DNA from: Nitrospirota bacterium
Lineage (GTDB): Bacteria > Nitrospirota > Thermodesulfovibrionia > Thermodesulfovibrionales > Dissulfurispiraceae
Reading direction: 5' to 3'
Length of the DNA stretch: 64,000 nucleotides
Assembly: GCA_015233655.1 (NCBI GenBank)
Contig: JADFXI010000001.1
Location: forward strand, 34,346 to 98,345
The stretch's first letter is position 1, and each line of letters begins with the position of its first letter. Shown piece after piece: positions 1 to 6,270 of the stretch. The translations under genes and the position numbers were made by a program. The notes beneath the pieces were generated by a model, which was not told the origin of the DNA, did no database searches, and worked only from the letters and a program-made list of their open reading frames with translations.

Positions 1-486
1 GACTGCATACGTGGATGTGATGCGGTGGCGCAGCTGATGCGGAGTGAAGTTGGAAGTGTCCATTATAAAGTCTGCTGTGTCCCTGATGACCGCAAGGAGC
101 CTTCGTTCCTCATCTATAGCCTTTTCAAGGTTCATCTCTCCGCTTATAGGCACCATGGGATGGGGCCGTCTGGTCTCCTTGAATCGGCGCAGCATGACCT
201 CTTTTTCAGCTTCAAGAAACAGTATCCTGATATTGTATTGGCTCTTCAAAGATCGAATGGCCAGGTATGCGCCTGAAAGAAAGACGTGCTCCCTGATATC
301 GATGCCGACGCCTATTTTCCTGATGTTATCCGAGGTCTTTATGGTGGAGAGAAAAGGGCCTATTAGTGTTAACGGAAGATTGTCTATACAAAAATATCCT
401 GCATCCTCAAGGGCCCTCAGGGCCACGGTTTTACCCGCCCCCGAAAGCCCGCTTACTATTATGACCTCTATTGGAGAGGCATCCAT
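1..486 (-). CDS. rapZ: RNase adapter protein RapZ (N-terminal part, runs off window)
   Basis: Translating the minus strand from the ATG at 486 gives 162 codons with no stop, continuing past the window edge. The start shows the P-loop GLSGAGKTVALRALED followed by GYFCIDNLP, and further on the RRPHP motif; all are hallmarks of the RapZ/YvcJ GTPase/ATPase family. In enterobacteria RapZ directs RNase E to the sRNA GlmZ and so controls glucosamine-6-phosphate synthesis; in other phyla its target is unknown. The ATG follows directly on the stop of the hpf gene, so the two are co-transcribed, as in the common rpoN-hpf-(pts)-rapZ arrangement. The C-terminal half, which carries the RNA-binding part, is outside the window. 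Confidence 0.9.
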   Translation of the reverse strand, partial: MDASPIEVIIVSGLSGAGKTVALRALEDAGYFCIDNLPLTLIGPFLSTIKTSDNIRKIGVGIDIREHVFLSGAYLAIRSLKSQYNIRILFLEAEKEVMLRRFKETRRPHPMVPISGEMNLEKAIDEERRLLAVIRDTADFIMDTSNFTPHQLRHRITSTYAV

Positions 487-1005
487 CTATTTGGCAGGTT
501 CTATCAACCCATAGTTCCCGTCATCACGGCGATATACGACATTGATGTCGCCGCTCCTTTCATTGGTAAAAACAAAAAAATTCTTGTCCAGAAGTTCCAT
601 CTGATTGACAGCTTCTTCGGAACTCATAGGCTTCATATCGAAGCGTTTCTGTTTTATTATGGAAACAGGCTCCTTGCCGCCCGCTCCCGGCATCTCCACG
701 CTTTTCTTTTCACCTTTGCGGTAATCGTGCTGTTTCTCCTTAAATTTGACTACCTGCTTTTCGAGCTTCTCCACCACCTGATCGATAGCGGAATATACTT
801 CGCCGGTTTTCCCTTCGGCCTGGATCATGACTCCGTTTACTTTCAGAAGCACCTCAGCCTTATGACTGAACTTCTCGACGCTCAGGGTCACAACAGCTTC
901 GGAGATATTCGACACATACTTATCGAACCTCCCGATCTTCTCCTCGGCATAACTCCTCAATGCAGGTGTTATCTCCATATGACGGCCATTGACAATAACG
1001 TTCAT
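487..1005 (-). CDS. hpf: Ribosome hibernation promoting factor, long form
   Basis: 172 residues. It begins with the typical sigma-54-modulation/S30AE fold: residues 1-100 include GRHMEITPALRSYAEEKIGR and a Lys-rich segment around 85-95. The C-terminal domain (about 115-172) contains KRFDMKPMSSEEAVNQMELL and FFVFTNERSGDINVVYRR, which in long HPFs drives 100S ribosome dimer formation in stationary phase. The length is slightly below the usual 180-190 residues of long HPF, mostly through a shorter linker. It lies between rpoN and rapZ on the same strand, a widely conserved neighbourhood, 15 nt downstream of the rpoN stop, so it is very likely co-transcribed. Confidence 0.93.
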   Translation of the reverse strand: MNVIVNGRHMEITPALRSYAEEKIGRFDKYVSNISEAVVTLSVEKFSHKAEVLLKVNGVMIQAEGKTGEVYSAIDQVVEKLEKQVVKFKEKQHDYRKGEKKSVEMPGAGGKEPVSIIKQKRFDMKPMSSEEAVNQMELLDKNFFVFTNERSGDINVVYRRDDGNYGLIEPAK

Positions 1006-1020
1006 GCTCTTTCCTCCCTT

Positions 1021-2463
1021 TTATTCATATCTTTTTCTCTGATTCTGCGGCGGGATTCTCAGTTCCTCCCGGTATTTCGCAACGGTCCTCCGCGCTATAT
1101 TTATGTTCTGTTCTTTAAGTTTGTCCACGATCATCTGATCGCTCAGGGGATGTTTCACGTCCTCCTCGGTTATCGTTTTCTTAATGAGGTCTTTAACCAA
1201 AGTCGAGGATATATCGCCTGTGTCCGACTGGATTGAGCTGCTGAAGAAAAACCTGAAACTGTACACACCGTGATCGCAGGCAAGGAATTTGTTGGATGTG
1301 ACCCTGCTGATAGTACTCTCATGCATGCCGATATCCACTGCCACATCCTTCAGGTTCAGAGGCTTCAGGCTCTGAATGCCCATGTCAAAGAAATCGCCCT
1401 GGAACTTGAGGATACTTGCGGAAACCTTATAAATAGTCTTGTTCCTCTGGTCAAGGCTCTTGATCAGCTCGCTGGCCCTCTTAAGCTTCTCCCGCAAGAA
1501 TTCCATTTCTTCCTTTGTGAACTGTTCCTTTCTCGCAATCAGCTTGCGATAACCGCTGTTAAGGACCAATTTCGGCATCCCATCTTCATTGAGTACTATC
1601 TGATAACCCTCATCCGTCTTGCTTATAAATACGTCAGGTACCACGTAATTCGTATCAGTGCTCGAAAAAATCCTGCCGGGCCGCGGCTCCAGCCCCTCGA
1701 TTATTTTAACCGCAGCCATTATCTCATCCATTGACGTATTGAAAAGCTTCACAAGGAGGCTGTATTTTTTCCGTTCCAGACAATCCATGTGATCACTCAC
1801 AATCTTTCCAACGACTGTCTGGCCCAGACCCAGATAATCAAGCTGCAGCAGCAGACATTCCTTGAGGTTCCGCGCACCTACGCCCTGCGGATCAAATGTT
1901 TGAACGAGCGCAACCGCTGCTCCAACGGTCTCGCTGTCCGTATGCAGGGCTGAAGCCAGTTCCTCATCCGGGACCCTGAGATAGCCGTCTTCATCTATAT
2001 TGCCTATGACCGCCTCAGCCGTCTTCCTGACCTCATCGTCCGAATTGCACAATCTCAGTTGCCACAACAAATGATCGTAAAGGTCAGGCTTTTTTGTATA
2101 AAACAGTTCATACGAGGGCTGCTCATCAATGCCTGGCGAGAAATAGCCGAGGTCTCTTCCATCGCTGCTCCGCTCATCAAAATAATCATCGACTCCGATG
2201 CTGGTAAGATTATCAAAAGATATCTCTGTATCAGAGTTGTCGTCGGAAACCGCGACAGGCGGTTCTTCTTCAGGATACGCTTCAGCTTCAGCTTCCGGTT
2301 CTTCGAGTGATTCTTCAAGAAAAGGATTATCTACAAGCTCCTGGTTCAGCACCTGGGCGAGTTCAAGCTGGGGCATCTGCAGCAGCTTGATCGCCTGTTG
2401 CAACTGTGGCGTGAGGATCAGCTTCTGTGAAAGTCTGAGGTCAAGCCTGTTTTCCAGAGCCAT
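1021..2463 (-). CDS. rpoN: RNA polymerase sigma-54 factor
   Basis: 480 residues, full length for RpoN. The Gln/Leu-rich activator-interacting region I (RLSQKLILTPQLQQAIKLLQ) is at the extreme N terminus. An acidic region II follows (about 50-80, with repeated Glu-Ala-Glu), then the core-binding domain. The DNA-binding region ends in the RpoN box ARRTVAKYRE (about 457-466), which reads the -24 element. Its ATG overlaps the lptB stop, so it is translationally coupled to the Lpt genes upstream. A matching sigma-54 activator (43672-45021) and a strong -24/-12 promoter (45109-45124) occur elsewhere in the window, so the regulon is active in this genome. Confidence 0.97.
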   Translation of the reverse strand: MALENRLDLRLSQKLILTPQLQQAIKLLQMPQLELAQVLNQELVDNPFLEESLEEPEAEAEAYPEEEPPVAVSDDNSDTEISFDNLTSIGVDDYFDERSSDGRDLGYFSPGIDEQPSYELFYTKKPDLYDHLLWQLRLCNSDDEVRKTAEAVIGNIDEDGYLRVPDEELASALHTDSETVGAAVALVQTFDPQGVGARNLKECLLLQLDYLGLGQTVVGKIVSDHMDCLERKKYSLLVKLFNTSMDEIMAAVKIIEGLEPRPGRIFSSTDTNYVVPDVFISKTDEGYQIVLNEDGMPKLVLNSGYRKLIARKEQFTKEEMEFLREKLKRASELIKSLDQRNKTIYKVSASILKFQGDFFDMGIQSLKPLNLKDVAVDIGMHESTISRVTSNKFLACDHGVYSFRFFFSSSIQSDTGDISSTLVKDLIKKTITEEDVKHPLSDQMIVDKLKEQNINIARRTVAKYREELRIPPQNQRKRYE

Positions 2464-3206
2464 TAGAGCCTGAATTCCTCCCCGAGATACGCTTCCTTAA
2501 CAGCAGGATTATTGATAAGCTCGTCCGGCATGCCTTCAGCCAGGATCGAGCCGTTGTTTATTATATAGGCCCTATCTGTTATGGAAAGGGTCTCTCTAAC
2601 GTTATGGTCGGTTATCAATATCCCGAGTTCCTTAGACTTTAAATAGTTGAGCATCTTCTTCAGTTCTATTATCGCAATCGGGTCGATGCCGGCAAATGGT
2701 TCGTCAAACAACATAAATGTGGGTTTAAGCGCTATCGCCCTTGCAATCTCGGCGCGGCGCCTCTCTCCCCCGGACAACCGATAGCCGTCCCTGTCGGCAA
2801 ACTCTTTAAGATTGAACTCTTCGAGCAATCTTTCGACTTCTCCCTCCATATCAGACTTCGACCCTCCGTTTTCTCCTGCGCCCTTGATCTCCAGGACCGC
2901 CCTCAGATTATCTCTTACCGTCAACTTTCTGAATATAGATGGTTCCTGCGGGAGGTATCCCATTCCCTTTCTCGCTCTCTTGTACATAGGCAAACCCTGG
3001 ATGTCTTCGCCGTCAAGCATGATGCTTCCTTGCTCGGGATTTATCATACCAACAACCATATAAAAAGTTGTAGTTTTCCCCGCGCCGTTGGGACCCAGGA
3101 GTCCAACGATTTCGCCTGTATTAAGCGAAATATTGATGTCCTTTACTACATATCTCTTCCCGTAAGCCTTCGCCAGGTCCTTGATTTCAAGAATATGCCG
3201 TTTCAT
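2463..3206 (-). CDS. lptB: LPS export ABC transporter ATP-binding protein LptB
   Basis: 247 residues, a single ABC ATPase domain. The Walker A motif GPNGAGKTT is at about 38-46, the Q-loop at PQEPSIF (about 86-92), the signature LSGGE at 144-148, and Walker B FMLFDEP at 164-170. The sequence GLLGPNGAGKTTTFYMVVG and the GIDP D-loop are diagnostic of LptB rather than of LivF-type importers. It powers extraction of lipopolysaccharide from the inner membrane with LptF/LptG, which are not in this window. It sits between lptA (59 nt upstream) and rpoN (ATG/stop overlap), the classical lptC-lptA-lptB-rpoN order. Confidence 0.96.
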   Translation of the reverse strand: MKRHILEIKDLAKAYGKRYVVKDINISLNTGEIVGLLGPNGAGKTTTFYMVVGMINPEQGSIMLDGEDIQGLPMYKRARKGMGYLPQEPSIFRKLTVRDNLRAVLEIKGAGENGGSKSDMEGEVERLLEEFNLKEFADRDGYRLSGGERRRAEIARAIALKPTFMLFDEPFAGIDPIAIIELKKMLNYLKSKELGILITDHNVRETLSITDRAYIINNGSILAEGMPDELINNPAVKEAYLGEEFRL

Positions 3207-3264
3207 AAGTGTTTATTCAATACTCAGCCTTAGAAAATAATATTGAAAGGGGGGCGTCTCCGCT

Positions 3265-3759
3265 TCATTTCTGTTTGTCCTTATTGACAATAAAAACCTT
3301 GCTGTTTTCAACAGTGGAGTGGTCATCTTTCATAAAATAAGTTATTTTTGTTCCGGTAACTACGTTTTCGCCCTCCGAGGCCCGAGGGTCACCGGTAAAT
3401 ACGATGTACTCTTCAGGTTCGGAATAATAAACAGCCGACTTGGAAGTTACGACCCTATCGCCCTTTACCATCTTCACATTGCCGTCCGACTCAATCTTCT
3501 TGATGTTGCTGCCGCCCTTCTCCTCGGAATAATAGACGAGCATCCTGTCCGCATACATAGTCCGTTCGCCTTTTTTCGCAACAACATTAACTTCAAAGAG
3601 AGCTGTTTTGGCCTTGTTGTCGGTCGTCAGCTTCTGAGACGTAACAATCGTCGGCTCCTTGGCAGTCTTGCTTTCCTCCGCGGCAAAAACCCCTCCCGTA
3701 CTGACGACCGCGGCAAACAACATACCCGCTATAAGGATTGCAGTCCTATTTCTTTTCAT
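3265..3759 (-). CDS. lptA: LPS transport periplasmic protein LptA (OstA-like)
   Basis: 164 residues with a cleavable signal peptide (MKRNRTAILIAGMLFAAVV then an Ala-rich stretch ending about residue 27). The mature part is a single OstA/LptA beta-jellyroll, with repeats such as KAKTALFEVNVVAKKG, MYADRMLVYYS and VVTSKSAVYYSEPEEYIVFTG. LptA polymerises in the periplasm as a bridge carrying LPS from LptC to LptD. The start ATG lies 14 nt inside the end of lptC, a same-strand overlap implying translational coupling. Sequence identity in this family is low; fold pattern, signal peptide and position between lptC and lptB together make the call. Confidence 0.9.
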   Translation of the reverse strand: MKRNRTAILIAGMLFAAVVSTGGVFAAEESKTAKEPTIVTSQKLTTDNKAKTALFEVNVVAKKGERTMYADRMLVYYSEEKGGSNIKKIESDGNVKMVKGDRVVTSKSAVYYSEPEEYIVFTGDPRASEGENVVTGTKITYFMKDDHSTVENSKVFIVNKDKQK

Positions 3760-4258
3760 AATAAAAAATCGCCTTCACATTCTTATTCAATGTTGCCTTA
3801 TCATTGGTAGAGTTCAAGTCATCACCCTCAACATAAAATTTCTTGCCTATTATCTGCACCTTCTGGTCAGAGAACAGTTCGTTTTTCGAGGCATCCCAAT
3901 AAAGGGTGGGAGTTAATATATCATAATCCGCGGTCGACGCATTAATATGGCCGTCGATCTTCAAATTCCGTTTATCAATATCATATAAGCCGCCGTCCGA
4001 GTTAAGTGTAAGCCCTTTTTCCGGGAAAGTTATCTGAAGGGCAACAAGTTTCACATTGTTGTCGTCGAGGAAAATGGCCTTTTTAGAGCCCAGGGTCCAT
4101 TTGACAACGCCATCTTTCCTCTGTATGATGCTGACGCCATCCATGTACGAATTGCCATCCATATTCACCTTTGGTTTATAAAACCCCTCTCTCTCTGAAA
4201 AAAATACAATCACGATGAAAAAACATATAAAAACAAGCAGAAATACGATTCTTTTCAT
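3746..4258 (-). CDS. lptC: LPS export system protein LptC
   Basis: About 170 residues from the chosen ATG at 4258, which opens with MKRIVFLLVFICFFIVIVFF, the single N-terminal membrane anchor of LptC. The periplasmic part has the LptC/YrbK pattern: a start around YMDGVSIIQRKDGVVKWTLGS, then KAIFLDDNNVKLVALQITFPEKG and LTLNSDGGLYDIDKRNLKIDG. An ATG at 4273 would add five residues; the frame remains open as far as 4351 but that extension has no family similarity. No good ribosome-binding site precedes either ATG. LptC docks on LptB2FG and hands LPS to LptA, whose gene overlaps its 3' end. Confidence 0.85.
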   Translation of the reverse strand: MKRIVFLLVFICFFIVIVFFSEREGFYKPKVNMDGNSYMDGVSIIQRKDGVVKWTLGSKKAIFLDDNNVKLVALQITFPEKGLTLNSDGGLYDIDKRNLKIDGHINASTADYDILTPTLYWDASKNELFSDQKVQIIGKKFYVEGDDLNSTNDKATLNKNVKAIFYYEKK

Positions 4259-4883
4259 ATGAAAGTTTACCATAGCGGTACAGTATTGTAAAGGCGAGCA
4301 TGACGGAAGTTCAGCCATTTTTTGGGTTCTATGCCTGTCATTCCACGCCAATAAGTCTGCTGCTTTTGAGGGCCCAGAGCTAAAGCGGAATAGCCGGGAA
4401 TACTACTTTCGGGTAATTGTTTTCGCTGTAACAAATCCTGTTATATATACATGGCAACCGATTCAATATAAAGGAAACCAAAAACAATGGAGGCTGCATG
4501 GAAAATCTTTCACATTTAATTTGGGACTGGTTTTTACTCTGCTGTACGCCAAAACATGAACGGACAGGTACTTCCTGAAATCGACACCAGTTGCAACTTC
4601 CTGAATCTTTTTGTTTCCGTTCAAACACCGTAGAATCGAGTATTCGGTGCTGGCGTTAATTATTCTTGAAGTCCTCGTTTCTATAATTGGTCGAGAACAT
4701 GAAAGTCTACACCACTGCTATCTAAGCTATTGTGATGATTTCCGGAAAAAAACTGTCAGAATCCTATTATTGACGTCTGCTTCGAATGTGCGGTTGAGGA
4801 TTCACTCATCTGTATGCATAGTACTACAGGAATTGCTCGCCCCTCACTTGTGAACTTCTTTTTAAATATATTTGTCTTACCCT
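4259..4883. other. Gap without a convincing gene; carries a diverged dispersed repeat
   Basis: About 600 nt between lptC and the triple-module protein. An 82-codon frame on the minus strand (4380-4628) has no ribosome-binding site and unconvincing composition. Positions 4579-4690 align with 60899-61012 (shared blocks CACCAGTTGCAA, CTTTTTSTTTC and TCGTTTCYRTRATTGG), and on the minus strand both encode P-I-x-E-T-x-T-S ... K-K-x-Q-E-[LV]-A-T-G-V. This suggests the decayed end of a mobile-element or other repeated gene. Confidence 0.5.
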
Positions 4884-6173
4884 CTATGAAAGTTTGCAGG
4901 CCCTTGCAGCGCTATGGGCAAGCCTTTCAGCCAGAATTTCGGAGAATGCCTTGTAGAACTTCAACTGGATGGACATCAGATCGAACGAATCGGTTTGCTT
5001 GTTCAGGGTATCGGCGTCGATTTTGAGAACATAAGCTTCTTCCTCGGCTACGACATCGGCGCTCCTTTGCTGCCTCCTTATGATAGACATCTCGCCGAAA
5101 CACTCCCCCCGTTTTAAGCGGTCTATAGTTTTTTTCATACTCGTGCCTCCGATCCTTTTCTGGATACAAATGCTCCCTTTCAGGATAACAAAAAAAGAGA
5201 GATCCGAACTTTCCCCTTCCTTTAAGACAATCTCGCCGCTGCTACACCTGAGCCAGGTGCTATTCCCGAGGATCATTAACAGCTCGTCATCAGTAAAAGG
5301 CTTGAAAAAATCCGTCGCACGCATTATTCTTATCTTGTTTTCGTCTTCTTTCGATACCTCGTAATGGGCTTCTGCCTGCGGGGCTGCGACTGCCGGATCA
5401 CTGGCGCCGGAAACGTCCGACCGAACCGCGTGAACAGTTTTATTCGAATCGATTTCATCCGCTTCTTCATCGTCTCCCATTCTGTGGACAGCCTCGACAT
5501 GCCGCATCTTGAGCACTCTGATGGTTACTTCACTCATAACTGTACCTTTGCGCATGATAAGGCGGCCGGCGCTGTCTGAGACATCGTTTTTCAGCGTCAT
5601 GCCTGGTATCAGATTGTCAACGGCAACGGCAGCCGTTGAAGTGACCGGTCTTTGTTGTGAGCGATCTGGAGTTGCGATTGCCGGCTTTTTTGCAACCGGC
5701 GTTTCCGGCTGAACGACATGACCCAATTCCGTTGCATCGCTTTTCTCAGGGGCTTCATCCTGTTCAACTCCCTCAATCTCTACCACCTCGATATCCCGTG
5801 TTTTGAACATCCTGATGTTTGCTTCACTGATAACTGTGCCGCCGCGTATAAGAAGGCGGCCAGTTCCGTCTGCGACGTCGCTTTTCAACTTCATGCCAGG
5901 TTTCAGATTGTCCACAGGAACATTAGCCGATACAGCGGGCGGTCTCTGTCCTGAAGGACCCGATTCCGTTGCATCGCTTTTCTCAGGGGTTTCAGACGCC
6001 TCCTGTTCAACTCCCTCAATCTTGACTGCTTCAATATCCCGCGTCTTGAACATCCTGATGTTTGCTTCACTGATAACTGTGCCGCCGCGTATAAGAAGGC
6101 GGCCTGAACTATCCGTGACATCAGTATTGAGCATCATCCCAGGTTTCAGATTATCAACTAAAACATTGGCCAT
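4884..6173 (-). CDS. Triple-module protein with C-terminal cyclic nucleotide-binding domain
   Basis: 429 residues. Three copies of a roughly 50-residue module occur at about 5-55, 86-136 and 184-232. Each reads VDNLKPGM-x-L-x-x-DV-x-D-x-x-GRLL-[IM]R-x-GTV-[IM]SE-x-x-IR. The same pattern (LxPGM...GxxLxxxGTxL) is seen N-terminal to many HD-GYP and response-regulator proteins, so it is probably a small sensor or adaptor fold. Acidic/Pro-rich linkers separate the modules. A single cNMP-binding domain follows (about 281-400), with GESSDLSFFVILKGSI and the phosphate-binding cassette FGEMSIIRRQQRSADVV; E361 and R370 fit nucleotide contact. There is no output domain, so it is probably a cNMP-responsive adaptor. 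It is co-oriented with and 97 nt downstream of the cyclase fusion. Modules 1 and 2 are nearly identical, evidence of recent duplication. Confidence 0.8.
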   Translation of the reverse strand: MANVLVDNLKPGMMLNTDVTDSSGRLLIRGGTVISEANIRMFKTRDIEAVKIEGVEQEASETPEKSDATESGPSGQRPPAVSANVPVDNLKPGMKLKSDVADGTGRLLIRGGTVISEANIRMFKTRDIEVVEIEGVEQDEAPEKSDATELGHVVQPETPVAKKPAIATPDRSQQRPVTSTAAVAVDNLIPGMTLKNDVSDSAGRLIMRKGTVMSEVTIRVLKMRHVEAVHRMGDDEEADEIDSNKTVHAVRSDVSGASDPAVAAPQAEAHYEVSKEDENKIRIMRATDFFKPFTDDELLMILGNSTWLRCSSGEIVLKEGESSDLSFFVILKGSICIQKRIGGTSMKKTIDRLKRGECFGEMSIIRRQQRSADVVAEEEAYVLKIDADTLNKQTDSFDLMSIQLKFYKAFSEILAERLAHSAARACKLS

Positions 6174-6270
6174 GACAGCAGCATCCCTCCAGGAATGAAA
6201 TAATATATCAGTTTTTAATAGTATAGACGATTGCAGCGTTCAGGATAAAGCAACTTCATTTTGAGTCTCA

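Noticed and set aside
4380-4628. 82-codon open frame on the minus strand
   Set aside because: No ribosome-binding site, low-complexity Cys/Phe-rich product and no family; it overlaps the diverged repeat and is probably chance.
4579-4690. Possible homology of the dispersed repeat to IS21 ends at the right edge
   Set aside because: Proximity to istB is suggestive, but no shared motif with the 63102-63253 region was found by eye.
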